From positions 52,619-116,618 of the forward strand of contig JABLUY010000108.1 in the NCBI GenBank assembly GCA_013306675.1: a DNA stretch of 64,000 bases, read 5' to 3'. This DNA comes from Thraustochytrium sp. TN22. Its lineage: Eukaryota; Sar; Bigyra; Thraustochytrida; Thraustochytriidae. Made by a program: the position numbers and the translations under genes. Shown piece after piece: positions 18,829 to 27,970 of this stretch. Numbering within the stretch: the first letter of the stretch is position 1; every line of letters starts with the position of its first letter. The notes beneath the pieces were generated by a model. It had not been told where the DNA came from. It did not search any database and saw only the letters and a list, made by a program, of their open reading frames with translations.

Positions 18829-19637
18829 TTTAGCAGACAGCCAACCTTTAAAGAGCTTTCCGGCTACCGCTAGCTATAGACAGCTACCGCTGCCGTCGCC
18901 TTCTCTTTTTTGCAGCCGGGGAACACGCTTGGACGCGAGACTCGGTCTTGACTGGCCTCACTGTCAGTCAGGCTTGGCGCGGCAGGCAGGCAGCGAGCGT
19001 AGAGGCCGCGCTGTCGAGGCGCCTCGGTTGGTGGTGTGCGAGAAAGAATCGCACAGCAGACTGGGCATGAAGCGCTTGGCGACCAAGCGAGCCGTACGTA
19101 GAGCAGACCTGGAACGACAAGCGCTACAGCAAGAAGCGCTCGGCTCTAAAGTCTGACCGAGCAGGAGAGAACACAACTGGAACTACGAGCGGTACAGGCG
19201 AAATGAGCTGCTTTGAGCTTGCAGAGAGCGCCTGAAGCGCATTGGGCAAGAAGCGCTTCGCTGACAAGTCCGAGCGACCTTTAGAGGGTAGAGCTGTGAA
19301 ACTACGAGTGCTCGAGCTACGTACAAGCGGCGGATGTACAAGAGCGCTCGAGCGAGCTACCTGGAGCCTCAAGAGCGCTGGGACTAGGACACGGTGTGCT
19401 TGTGACCGATCATCGGGTTCCTTTGCAAAGCGACCATGTCCGCTCGACGAAAAAAACTCTTCGAGCGGAAAAAGGCCAGCCAACAAATCACTTCTCGCCA
19501 TTTCTTTTTGTTTACGCTTGGTGGGTTCAATCGACTGGCCCTGGTCGCCTACACACGCCCGCGCTTCCCAACACCGGCCGGCCCGTCCGCCAGGCGAAAG
19601 CTAGGATAGGGGAACGGAGCGTTTTCGTGAGGCTAGA
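18829..19637. repeat. convergent intergenic region with degenerate 181-bp repeats
   Basis: This lies between the 3' ends of ATP synthase alpha and uS8. GGGCATGAAGCGCTTGGCGA at 19063 is echoed by GGGCAAGAAGCGCTTCGCTGA at 19244, and many AAGCGCT, GAGCG and CTACGAGxG pieces recur between 19050 and 19380. No gene is seen. It reads like an eroded minisatellite. Confidence 0.55.
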
Positions 19638-20030
19638 TCAATAGAAGAAACCGAGGATCTTGCCACCAATCACCTTTCGCCGGGCCTCCTCGTGGTCCAT
19701 GATGCCGGCAGAGGTGGTCAGGATGATGTGGCCGAACTGGCGCGAGGGGAGCAGGTTCGCGACCCAGCGCTCCACGTCGCCGACCTTGATATCAAAGCGC
19801 GGGCTCACGACACCGCACTTGTTAAGACGGCCGGTGAGCTCCACGACAACCTTGCCCGAGCGGTGGTCGTCCACGACCTCGAACTCGCCGATGTAGCCGT
19901 GCGACTGCATCACCTTGAGGAACTTGATCAGAACCTTGGAGCAGGGGCGGAGGAGCACCTGCTTCTTGCCGCGCTTCTCAGCGGTGGCAAGGGTCTTGAG
20001 GGCATCAGCCAGGGAGTTCATGCGAACCAT
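19638..20030 (-). CDS. RPS15A: cytosolic 40S ribosomal protein uS8 (RPS15A), 130 aa
   Basis: A full-length uS8 of the canonical eukaryotic length of 130 residues, running from [20 protein letters not shown] to the invariant C-terminal GGKILGFFY. The landmarks [31 protein letters not shown] and [23 protein letters not shown] identify the eukaryotic cytosolic form, not a bacterial or organellar one. It binds 18S rRNA in the 40S platform/body. A 5' UTR intron is probable (see the separate entry), and a GGGTTAGGG element lies just upstream of the inferred first exon. Confidence 0.98.
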   Translation of the reverse strand: MVRMNSLADALKTLATAEKRGKKQVLLRPCSKVLIKFLKVMQSHGYIGEFEVVDDHRSGKVVVELTGRLNKCGVVSPRFDIKVGDVERWVANLLPSRQFGHIILTTSAGIMDHEEARRKVIGGKILGFFY

Positions 20031-20078
20031 CTTTCCTGGGTTGTGCGGCTACTGGCCACCCGGAAGACCTATCCAAAC

Positions 20079-20359
20079 CTGCGCAGTCAACACGTCCACG
20101 TCAGTCCTCCCGTCCTCGCGCTGCATGCTCCCCTCCCCCGTCGCCTCGCCTCCCTCCTCCATCGCCTCTCCGCTCCCGTCGCCGCGCGCGACGCGGGCGG
20201 CCACCCGTGGTTGGCCCCGCCGCATCCGCGCGCTCGCCGCCTCGCCCCTCGCTCGCTCGCCCGCTCGCCCGCTGCTCGCTCTCCGCCGCCAGCCGGCCGG
20301 CCGGCCGGCCGCGGGCCGCGCCGCGCCGCGCCGCCGCCCGCGCGCCGCGCAGCACCTAC
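20079..20359 (-). other. probable 5' UTR intron of RPS15A
   Basis: Read on the minus strand: donor GAG|GTAGGTGC beginning at 20359, branch-like GACTGACG with its A at 20101, and acceptor GCGCAG ending at 20079, 22 nt after the branch A. Exon 2 then leads into the ATG at 20030. It matches the donor and branch strings of the uS19 and ATP synthase alpha introns. Confidence 0.55.
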
Positions 20360-20435
20360 CTCGGCCTCCCTGTTTGCTGCCGCGCCGCGCGCGCCGCCGC
20401 GCCCCGATCGTCGATTCCGCTGGCGATGGCCGCGC

Positions 20436-20449
20436 GGGTTAGGGTAGGG
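20436..20449. promoter_or_regulatory. telobox-like GGGTTAGGGTAGGG upstream of RPS15A
   Basis: GGGTTAGGG at 20436-20444 followed by TAGGG, 77 bp upstream of the inferred RPS15A donor site and so near the expected transcription start. The same 9-mer lies upstream of the uS19 gene. In plants, teloboxes (AAACCCTAA) mark ribosomal-protein promoters, so a similar role is inferred. Confidence 0.5.
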
Positions 20450-20987
20450 AACGCGGGCCGCCGCCGCCGCCGGGCGGGCGCGCGCCCTGGTGCGCGCCAG
20501 GTGTGCGCGCGCGCACCGGGGCGCGGGGACCGGGGGCGCGCGGGAAAATGGAGGCGGGCGCGGGGAGCGCGGGGAGCAGCGGCGAGGGCGGCGGCGGGGA
20601 GCGGTGACAGTTGCCACTGGAGGACGGGCTGGAAGCGGACAGCTGAGGCGGGAGGGAGGGAGGGAGGGAGGGCCGGAGGGAGAGAGAAGCGCGAGGACTG
20701 CGTGCACGAGGTGCGCGGGCTCGGATGGGGCCTGGCAGATGAGGGCGGGGGCAAAGGGAAGGGGAGCGCCACGGCGGAGGGTCAATGCGAGGGCCTACTC
20801 GAAGCTGCGGAGGGATGGCGGTGCTCTGTCGTGGAGGACCTTGCTTGGCTTCTGTCACTGCAGGGACTTTGCAAGGCTCGGGAACAAGGTGCTGGCGAGC
20901 TCCTTACCAGCGCGCCTGCGCATGGCTGACAGTCGATGCGGGAGCAGGACACGACAGATGGCCAACGTACGTGGCGCGGAGGCACGA
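20450..20987. other. GC-rich divergent promoter region
   Basis: It lies between RPS15A (-) and the multi-pass membrane protein (+). It has GAGG/GGGA repeats at about 20650-20680. A CTGAC at 20926-20930 followed by GGGAGCAG ending at 20947 could be an intron acceptor for the membrane-protein gene. No further gene is seen. Confidence 0.5.
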
Positions 20988-23369
20988 ATGAGGGTCGCCA
21001 CATGCTTGCTCGCGGCGCTCCTCGCCCGTCGCGCGCACGCGGCGCTCGCCCGCGAGCTGACGTGCCAGGCGCTGACGGAGGGCGCCGGGCTCGTGCCGTG
21101 CGTGCTGCCCTTCGCCTTCGAGGTCGCTGATGGCTCGAGTGTTCTCGTACACTCGTGCGAGCAAGCTATCGGCCTGCTCCCAGGGGTGGGCGAGCCGTGG
21201 TGCGCCACGGCCGCCACGTACTCGGCACAGCAGTGGGGGCGCTGCATTTGTTTCGAGCGGGACGACGATGCGCTGGACCCGCGCGGCCTCCAGGCGGCGC
21301 AGACCGGGTCCAAGGACACAGGCGACGTGGACCTCAGGGCGAACCAGGTGGGCATCGTGTCGGCGGCCGTGCTGCTGCTCGTCGCCTGCGCAGCCGTCTC
21401 GCTGATGGCGCTCCTCAAGTGCGCGGCGCAGAGCATGCGATACCCGTTCGAGGACATCTCGGCGTCCAACATGGCGGCGCGCCTCGCCTACCACTACGAC
21501 CGAGCCGGCGTCCTGGGCGGCTGCATGTCGAGCAACATGGGCTGGCGCGAAGCAGCCATCCTTCTGACCGGGTCCGGAAAGCTGCCGCAGATGCTCTTCG
21601 CGTCTCGCGTCGCGATCGTCCTCTGCGCTCTGCTCGCGCTCCCGCTGGCCGTCACCAGTACGGCGTGCGCCGACTGCTTCGCCAAGCTGCTCATCGTCCT
21701 GCACGCCAGTCTCGCGCTACTGTGGAACACGCTCATGGCTGTGCTCAGCCTAAGCCCGCTCAAGCTGCTGTCGACCCGCCGCCGCCGCGAGCGTCTCCAG
21801 CGCTTCGAGCGCGCCGTCTCGCAGTACATAAACGTGGCGGCCATGTTCACCGTCGACTGGGTGCTCTTTTTGCTGGCCGCGGCCGCAGGATTCGCCGGGG
21901 TGCTTGCGCAGGATATGGACCCGTCCGTGCTCGCCGCCGCCGCGCTCTCGGTCTTGGCCGCCGCCATCGCTGTGCTTGGGCCATGCCTTGCCTCGCACAC
22001 CATGTGGATGGGCTACGACCTCAACTCGCTCACGCCCAACCTGGAGTCGCTGCATGCGGAGCTCCAGGCGCAGGACAACCCGATGACGCGCGCGCTGCGG
22101 ACCAGCACGTTCCCCACCTCCAACACGACGCGCTACTCATTTGGTCACCTCGCACCGGCTGCAGCGGCAAGGGCAGCGGCGGCTGGCGCGGCAACGGGCT
22201 CCTTGGCCCTGGCCAAGCACCCTGCGGAGGAGTGCCCCAGCTTCAAGCTTGGCTCCGCCAAGTATGCCTCCAGCGTGCGGCCTTCGTCCATGTCCTCAGC
22301 GCATTCGCTCGCGAGCACCAGCTCCAGCTCTGCGCCGCGCCGCCTGTCCGTAGCGCAGCTGCTCCTCCACGTGCGTGGCCCATGGGGCGTTGCAGAGCTC
22401 ACACTGCGCACCACGACGACAGCCCTGGCGCTCGCCACCGCCTCTGTCTGCGCCCTGGCCCCGGACCGGCCGCTCGCAGACCTCGAGGCGACGCTCGCCA
22501 TCCTCGCGGTCCTCGTGCTAGTCCCGCGCATGGTCTTGGACGCGCGAACGCGTTTTGCAGGCGGCCTAGCGCCTTCGACGTCACCGCTCCGCAGCTTCAC
22601 GCAGGCCTCCTTTGCTGGCAGCGTCGCCTCGCAGAGCGCCGCGGACCAGGTGGTCCTGAGCTGGAAGAACCGCGCCCCGGCGCGCGTCCTCGTCGCGCTC
22701 GAGGCTGCCATCGTCTTCCTGTTGCTCTTCTGCCTCGCCGCCGAGAGCAGCCTTGCGCCGCTCGACGCCCCGGAGACCGGAGCGATCGCCTGGCTCCTCG
22801 TCTCCCTTACGCTCTCGCTCGGTGGAACCTTTGCCTTCTCCTACATGGCCTGCTTCGGCTACGCTGGCGGCGAACTCGACGTGCCGCACAGCCGCCTGTC
22901 CATGCTGCTGCGCAGCTCCTTCTCCCACGAGCGCATCAGCGGCCGCGGCTTTGTTTTCCCCATCGTGCTTGCACTTCAGCGCCAGCAGCAGCAGGAGGAG
23001 CACGCGCGCCAGCAGGCGAAGCTCGACCAGTTCCGGGCCAGCAGCAGCAGCAGCAGCAGCAGCAAGTCTTTGTGCGCCATTTCGCAGCACTCTGCGGCTG
23101 CAATCCGCCCTCAGGAGAGCCCTGAGCCGCAGTGCGGGTTCGAACCTCGTGTCGGCGAGCCGCATAGCGCTGCGTCCCCTGGGTACGAGACTGGTCTTGG
23201 CCACTGCGTCAACGAAGAGCTCCCAACAGCAGCGGCAGGTGGCGGTGGTGATGGAGGAGGAGGAGGAGAAAGCTGGGATCTCGAGGCCTGTGCAGGCGGA
23301 GACGCGCAAGACCACGACGACGACGACGACGATGATGACGATGAGTGCGAGCAGGTGGCGCGCATCTGA
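20988..23369 (+). CDS. polytopic membrane protein with signal peptide and acidic tail, 793 aa
   Basis: I do not recognise the family. ATG 20988 starts MRVATCLLAALLARRAHA, a signal peptide. Residues about 20-118 are an ectodomain with six Cys, ending in CICFERDDD. Hydrophobic segments at about 121-145, 206-226, 232-255, 289-308, 312-335, 470-490, 500-517, 567-586 and 600-622 suggest nine transmembrane helices. A basic cluster RRRRERLQR lies near 264-272 and a Ser-rich loop at about 370-460. The C-terminal 150 residues are cytosolic, with poly-Ser, a poly-Gly stretch and a final poly-Asp run (10 or more Asp) before ECEQVARI. It could be a transporter, channel or receptor; no catalytic or pore motif is visible. 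Confidence 0.75.
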   Translation: MRVATCLLAALLARRAHAALARELTCQALTEGAGLVPCVLPFAFEVADGSSVLVHSCEQAIGLLPGVGEPWCATAATYSAQQWGRCICFERDDDALDPRGLQAAQTGSKDTGDVDLRANQVGIVSAAVLLLVACAAVSLMALLKCAAQSMRYPFEDISASNMAARLAYHYDRAGVLGGCMSSNMGWREAAILLTGSGKLPQMLFASRVAIVLCALLALPLAVTSTACADCFAKLLIVLHASLALLWNTLMAVLSLSPLKLLSTRRRRERLQRFERAVSQYINVAAMFTVDWVLFLLAAAAGFAGVLAQDMDPSVLAAAALSVLAAAIAVLGPCLASHTMWMGYDLNSLTPNLESLHAELQAQDNPMTRALRTSTFPTSNTTRYSFGHLAPAAAARAAAAGAATGSLALAKHPAEECPSFKLGSAKYASSVRPSSMSSAHSLASTSSSSAPRRLSVAQLLLHVRGPWGVAELTLRTTTTALALATASVCALAPDRPLADLEATLAILAVLVLVPRMVLDARTRFAGGLAPSTSPLRSFTQASFAGSVASQSAADQVVLSWKNRAPARVLVALEAAIVFLLLFCLAAESSLAPLDAPETGAIAWLLVSLTLSLGGTFAFSYMACFGYAGGELDVPHSRLSMLLRSSFSHERISGRGFVFPIVLALQRQQQQEEHARQQAKLDQFRASSSSSSSSKSLCAISQHSAAAIRPQESPEPQCGFEPRVGEPHSAASPGYETGLGHCVNEELPTAAAGGGGDGGGGGESWDLEACAGGDAQDHDDDDDDDDDECEQVARI

Positions 23370-23793
23370 GAAAGCCTCGAGACGAAGACGGAAGACGAAG
23401 ACGAAGAAGAAGCCTGCCCACTTGTCAGTCCCTACCACCTTCAATGTAAGTTATGGCCCATTTGTGCATGTTCTTGCGCTGTCGCGCTTTTGCGCTCTCG
23501 CGCTTGTCTGTAGTAGCTAGCGAGATGCATTGCAAAGGAAAAAGTAAAATGGTGCGCTAGCTAGCTGGGTGTTCTGTCAGAGGGCTGTCAGAGGGGATTG
23601 ACCTACGTAAGCTCTCGCTTTCGCTCTCGCTCTCGCTCTCGCTCTCGCTCTGGTCGTCCTGTGTTGTGTTGTGTCGTGTCGTGTCGTGTCATGTCTTGTC
23701 GTGTCGTATCACTTGCGGGCGGCCATGATGGCCGGCTGGGCTGGGCTGGGCTCGGCTCGGCTCGGCCTGCCTTGAATGGTTCTTGAGCTTAAC
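23370..23793. repeat. convergent intergenic region with (CTCTCG)n, (GTGTC)n and (GGCTG)n
   Basis: Three adjacent microsatellites: CTCTCG units at about 23611-23651, GTGTC/GTGTT units at about 23660-23708, and GGGCTGGGCTC units at about 23735-23768. There are also TAGC runs at about 23514-23521 and 23557-23566. It carries the 3' ends of the membrane-protein gene (+) and the Tim44 gene (-). Confidence 0.75.
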
Positions 23794-25560
23794 TTAGATG
23801 TAGTTGGTCTGGCCCATGAGACCGACCTCCTTGACGACCCACTTGACCTCGGCGGTCTCCTCGTCGTACTCGAGGGTGAGGCCCATGATGTAAAAGACGC
23901 CGACAATGCGGTCATCCTTGCCCTCAACGACCTCGCCCTTGAGGTTGTAGAGGCAGTCGATCTGCTGGACCATGAACTGCACAAAGATCATGGGGCCCAT
24001 CTTGTCGACAACCTTGGCGGCGGCGATGTTCATATCGCCAATGGAGAGGATGTGCTCGTCCATCTTGCGGCCGTTGCGCTGGCGCTCCTGGATGGCGGCC
24101 TTGAGAGCGGCGCCGGCGCCCTCCGAGCAGTAGGACTCGATGGTGGGAATGTCGCCGCGCAGAAAGGCGCCAATGACGGCCGGCGCGATGGTGTACTGCA
24201 TCTCGTCGGTGAAGGTCTCCATGGAGAACTCCGGGTCGAGCTTGCGGAACTCGCGGATGGCCTCGCCCATCTCGGTCTCGCCGAAGACGGAGTCATAGAC
24301 CGAGTACATGCGGTAGACGAGCGGGTTCTGGCTGGTCTCGAGCGCCTCGCGCGCGTCCTCGGCGGCGTCGCGCGCCTTGCGCACGACCTTGGAGTCGCCG
24401 AGGCCGAGGATGGACTGGAAGATGGGCGTCTCGCGCAGGCGATCGTTGAACTTCTCCCAGGTGCCCTTCTCCTCCTCGACGAAGACCATGGCGGTGGTGT
24501 TGGCCTGCGCGGAGATGCGCTCGATCTCCTTGCGCAGCTCGCGGATCTCGCCGTTGAGCTGCTTGAAGGTGGCCATGTCGGACTCGGCCATGGCGGCGTC
24601 GCGGCGCTCCTCGAGCTCGCCGATGCGCGAGCTCTTCTCGATGATCTGCTTCTCGAGGAAGGACGGCTCCGCCTGGTGCGCCTTGGTGGCCTCGGCGTGG
24701 TCGTGCGCCTCGTGCTCGGGAGCCTTGACGATCTTGGCGTTCTCCGGCTTCTCCCACACGGTCTGGCCCTCGTTGTTGTAGTAGTAGATGTCGCCGCTAT
24801 CCTTGTCGACGGCCTCGAACCACTCGGGCAGGTCGTCGGCGCCGGCCTTCTGGCGCGGCTTGGCGGTGCGGATACCGAAGACGGCCTTGAAGGCCTCGTC
24901 CCACGAGCGGTCGTCGTTGCCAAAGGACTCCGGCAGCCGCGCGAGCACGGCCTTGCGCATGGTGCTCAGGCGGCCGCGGAGGCCCTCGCCGGCCTCGCCG
25001 GCCTCGCCGGCGGCCTGGTCGGCCTTGGGCGGCTCCTCCGGCTTGGCCTGGTCGGCCTTGGGCGGCTCCTGCGCGCCCTTGGGCTGCTGCTGCTGCTGCT
25101 TGCCGCCCAGGCCGAACTCCTTGCCGAGGTCGCGGAAGAAGTCGCCCACGGTCTGGCCTGCCTCCTGCGCCTTGGCGGCGCCCTCGTCCGCGGCGGAGCC
25201 CGCCTTGGCGCTGCCCTCCTTGATCTTCTCCCGCGCCTCCTCCGTCATGGCCTGCGCCTTGTTCCCCACGGACTCGGCCGCCTCCTCCACGGTCTTGTCG
25301 CCCACCTTGGTCTTGCGCAGCTCGTCCAGCGACTTCTTCACGTTCGGGTCATTCTCCACCTCCTCGCGCAGCTTCGCGAAGAAGCCCTTGTCCTCCTCCT
25401 CCTTCTTGCCGCCGCCGCCGCCGGACGAGGCGCACCTCGCCCACGCGCGCGCGGGCGCCCGCGCGGCCTGCGCCTGCGCCAGCGCCTGCGCCCTCGCGCG
25501 CGCCGGCCCTCCCCGCGCCAGCGCCAGCGCGCCTGCGGCCCTCATCGCGCCGCGCTGCAT
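23794..25560 (-). CDS. TIM44: Tim44-family mitochondrial import protein with an inserted WW domain, 588 aa
   Basis: Tim44 tethers mtHsp70 to the TIM23 translocon on the matrix side of the inner membrane. The presequence is about residues 1-45 (Arg/Ala/Gln-rich, ending in RCASSGGGG). KGFFAKLREEVENDP follows, then a helical linker with poly-Gln (155-159). The C-terminal Tim44 domain is at about 405-588, with SVYDSVFGETEMGEAIREFRKLDPEF, FLRGDIPTIESYCSEGA and FMVQQIDCLYNLKGEVVEG. Unusually, residues 244-272 are a WW domain: LPEWFEAV...GDIYYYNNEGQTVWEKP, with both Trp (22 apart), the Tyr triplet, Asn, Thr and the terminal Pro. Standard yeast and human Tim44 have no WW domain. The region between it and the C-domain is coiled coil (about 300-355). 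The gene is divergent from the Dbp3-type helicase. Confidence 0.95.
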   Translation of the reverse strand: MQRGAMRAAGALALARGGPARARAQALAQAQAARAPARAWARCASSGGGGGKKEEEDKGFFAKLREEVENDPNVKKSLDELRKTKVGDKTVEEAAESVGNKAQAMTEEAREKIKEGSAKAGSAADEGAAKAQEAGQTVGDFFRDLGKEFGLGGKQQQQQPKGAQEPPKADQAKPEEPPKADQAAGEAGEAGEGLRGRLSTMRKAVLARLPESFGNDDRSWDEAFKAVFGIRTAKPRQKAGADDLPEWFEAVDKDSGDIYYYNNEGQTVWEKPENAKIVKAPEHEAHDHAEATKAHQAEPSFLEKQIIEKSSRIGELEERRDAAMAESDMATFKQLNGEIRELRKEIERISAQANTTAMVFVEEEKGTWEKFNDRLRETPIFQSILGLGDSKVVRKARDAAEDAREALETSQNPLVYRMYSVYDSVFGETEMGEAIREFRKLDPEFSMETFTDEMQYTIAPAVIGAFLRGDIPTIESYCSEGAGAALKAAIQERQRNGRKMDEHILSIGDMNIAAAKVVDKMGPMIFVQFMVQQIDCLYNLKGEVVEGKDDRIVGVFYIMGLTLEYDEETAEVKWVVKEVGLMGQTNYI

Positions 25561-26186
25561 GCCGCTGCTGCCGCTCCTCGCGCTCCCCCTCGCCGCCGCC
25601 GCCGCCGCTCCGCCGCGCGCGCTCCTCCGCCTCGCCGCGCGCTCCTCCGCCCGCGCTTCTTGGCTCTGCGGCGCTGGCGGCGGCGCTGCGCAGGACCGGG
25701 TCTGGCGTCGACTCGCTCTGCGCGGCGCGGGCGCGGCCGAGCCGAGCAGGCGAGCGGGCGGCGAGACGAGCGGGCGGGCGGGGCGCGGCGAGCGAGGCGC
25801 CGACTCGCGCGAGACGAGAGTCGCGAGACGAGACGAGAGTCACGAGACGAGACGCAGCAGCGGTGGTCGCGCGGCTTGCCTGCTTCACGGCGCCGCAGCG
25901 GAGGGCGGCGCGCGAATACGGACCCGGCGCACGCGCGGCGCGCCGCGCGGGCCGCCTGCTTGCGTCCGGCGGAACCCGCGCGCGCGCCCCGCGTCCGGTA
26001 GGGCGGCGCGCGCGCCTTTTGGCTGGCTGCGAGGGCGCGCGTGCAAGGACCGCAGGCTGCGCGAGGCCACCGACGCCGCCGGCGGCCGCGCGGCGGGCAG
26101 ACGCCTGGCTGGCCGCGTGCGCTGCCCTGCGCGCCTGCTCGGCCGCGAGAGGCCCGGGGCTGCCGTCCGAGGCGTCGGCGGCGTCC

Positions 26187-26217
<31 letters not shown>

Positions 26218-26242
26218 GCGCTCGCGCCGGTTCCTGGCGGGG
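25561..26242. promoter_or_regulatory. divergent promoter region, Tim44 / DEAD-box helicase
   Basis: It is GC-rich, with repeated GAGACGAGAGTC units at about 25809-25855, an 11-bp theme, and a GCAG run at 26188-26214 ending 28 bp before the helicase ATG. It must contain both promoters. The open frames across it on both strands have Ala/Arg-rich composition and are rejected. Confidence 0.6.
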
Positions 26243-27910
26243 ATGGCGTCCGAGGACATGGACAAGGCGGCGCGCAAGGCGCTGCGCAAGGCCGAGCGCA
26301 AGGCCGCCAAGAAGAAGCTCAAGGAGCAGGAGCAGGAGGAGCAGCAGGAGGAGGAGCAGGACAAGAAGGAGAAGAAGAAGAAGAAGAACAAGGACAAGAA
26401 GGACAAGAAGGACAAGAAGAGCAAGGGCGAGAAGCGGCCGCTGGACGAGGACGCCGGCGCCGAGGACGAGGGCGAGCCCAGGAAGGAGAAGAAGGCCAAG
26501 AAGGCCAAGAAGGCCGCCGGGCCCGCGGTGCCCAAGGCGGATATCTCGCAGGCCGCGGCCGACGCCTTCCGCGAGGAGACCCGCATCACCATCGACGGCG
26601 ATGAGGACCCGCTGCCGTACACGACCTTTGAGATTGCGCGCAAGTGCTTCGCCGACGTGGCGCTCCCCACGCTGAACGCCTGCTGCAAGGGCTTCAAGAC
26701 GCCCTCGCCCATTCAGGCGCAGGCCTGGCCCATCGTGCTCTCCGGCCGCGACATGGTCGGCATCGCACAGACCGGCAGCGGCAAGACGCTCGCGTTCCTG
26801 CTGCCCGGCATCTGCCGCATGCTGCAGGGAGACTTCGGCCAGGGCGCGCCCGGCCGCCCGCGCGCGCTCGTGCTGGCGCCCACCCGCGAACTGGCCATGC
26901 AGAGCGCCAAGGTGGCGGAGCAGGCCTGTGCCGCGTGCGAAGAGCTCTCCGCGCTCGTGGTCTTCGGCGGCCAGCCCAAGTGGGAACAGCGCAAGAAGAT
27001 CGAGACGCTCGCCACGCTCGACATCCTCATGGCCACGCCCGGCCGCCTGCTCGACTTCGTCGAGAGCAAGGTCGTCGACCTCAGCAACGTGCATTACATG
27101 GTGCTGGACGAGGCCGACCGCATGCTCGACATGGGTTTCGAGAAGGACGTGCGCCGCATCATCGACCTCACCGTGCCTGCCAGCGCCGGCCGCCAGACCG
27201 TCATGTTCTCCGCCACCTGGCCCACGGAGATCCGCAACCTCGCCGACAGCTTCATGCAGGACCCGATCCGCGTCACGGTGGGTAGCGACAAGCTCGCGGC
27301 ATCCACCTCCGTCACGCAGCACGTCGAGGTCGTCGAGCCGCGCGACAAGGAGCGCAAGCTCCTCAACCTGCTGCGCAAGATCCACGACGGCAAGAACCGC
27401 ATCGTCGTCTTTGGGCTCTACAAGAAGGAGGCTGCCAACCTCGAGACTATGCTGCAGCGCAATGGCTTCAAGGTCATGGGCGTCCACGGCGACAAGGAGC
27501 AGAGCGCTCGCGAGAATGCTGTGCGCAAGTTCGACTCGGGCGAGTTCCCCATTCTCGTCGCCACCGACGTGGCCTCTCGCGGCCTCGACATTAAGGGCGT
27601 TGAGTACGTCGTCAACGTCACCTTCCCGCTCACCGTCGAAGACTACGTGCACCGCATCGGCCGCACGGGTCGCGCTGGCGCCAAGGGCGTCGCCTACACC
27701 TTCTTCACGCAACACGACAAGCATCTCGCCGGCGCCCTGCAGAATGTGCTCCGAGAGGCCGGCGAGGAGGTCCCGGCTGACCTCGCCAAGTTCGGCAACT
27801 CCGTCAAGAAGAAGGAGCACAAGCTCTACGGCTCGCACTTTAAGGAGCACGATGGCCCCATGAAGGATCCGACGCACATGACGTTTGACGACAGCGACGA
27901 CGACGAGTGA
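26243..27910 (+). CDS. DBP3: DEAD-box RNA helicase, Dbp3 type, 555 aa
   Basis: ATP-dependent RNA helicase expected in the nucleolus for 60S subunit (pre-rRNA) maturation. The N-terminal 95 residues are Lys/Glu-rich (KKEKKKKKNKDKKDKKDKK), as in yeast Dbp3. All core motifs are present in order: Q-motif region FKTPSPIQAQAWP, I AQTGSGKT (about 175), Ia APTRELA, Ib ATPGRLLDF, II VLDEADRMLDMGFE (about 288), III SATWP, IV VVFGLYKKEA, V ATDVASRGLDI, VI HRIGRTGRAG (about 470). The C-terminus KFGNSVKKKEHKLYGSHFK resembles the Dbp3 tail (KKKEHSAYG...FFK), which is why I choose Dbp3 over DBP2/DDX5. The frame stays open far upstream, but the first ATG with credible sequence is 26243. Confidence 0.93.
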   Translation: MASEDMDKAARKALRKAERKAAKKKLKEQEQEEQQEEEQDKKEKKKKKNKDKKDKKDKKSKGEKRPLDEDAGAEDEGEPRKEKKAKKAKKAAGPAVPKADISQAAADAFREETRITIDGDEDPLPYTTFEIARKCFADVALPTLNACCKGFKTPSPIQAQAWPIVLSGRDMVGIAQTGSGKTLAFLLPGICRMLQGDFGQGAPGRPRALVLAPTRELAMQSAKVAEQACAACEELSALVVFGGQPKWEQRKKIETLATLDILMATPGRLLDFVESKVVDLSNVHYMVLDEADRMLDMGFEKDVRRIIDLTVPASAGRQTVMFSATWPTEIRNLADSFMQDPIRVTVGSDKLAASTSVTQHVEVVEPRDKERKLLNLLRKIHDGKNRIVVFGLYKKEAANLETMLQRNGFKVMGVHGDKEQSARENAVRKFDSGEFPILVATDVASRGLDIKGVEYVVNVTFPLTVEDYVHRIGRTGRAGAKGVAYTFFTQHDKHLAGALQNVLREAGEEVPADLAKFGNSVKKKEHKLYGSHFKEHDGPMKDPTHMTFDDSDDDE

Positions 27911-27970
27911 GAACGCAAGAGTTGAGAACGCAAGAGTTGAGCACGCAAGAGTTGAGAATGCGCAAGAGTC
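27907..27970. repeat. 15-bp tandem repeat across the helicase stop codon
   Basis: GAGAACGCAAGAGTT repeats four times, the last two with substitutions (GAGCACGCAAGAGTT, GAGAATGCGCAAGAGTC). The array starts within the TGA stop context of the helicase, so the immediate 3' UTR is made of it. Confidence 0.85.

Noticed and set aside
21155-23125. 656-codon plus-strand frame overlapping the membrane protein
   Set aside because: Arg/His/Pro-rich alternative phase of the membrane-protein gene; no hydrophobic pattern of its own.
23140-23160. GGGTTCGAACC, tRNA T-loop-like
   Set aside because: It lies in frame inside the membrane-protein gene and no acceptor stem or anticodon arm can be folded around it.
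23776-26001. 741-codon plus-strand frame
   Set aside because: Antisense to Tim44; Leu/Val/Gly/Ala repeats typical of shadows.
24788-26242. 485-codon N-terminal extension of the helicase
   Set aside because: It overlaps the Tim44 coding strand and the divergent promoter and has Ala/Arg/Ser composition. The Dbp3-like start at 26243 is complete.
25349-27877. 842-codon minus-strand frame
   Set aside because: Antisense to the helicase; no recognisable domain.
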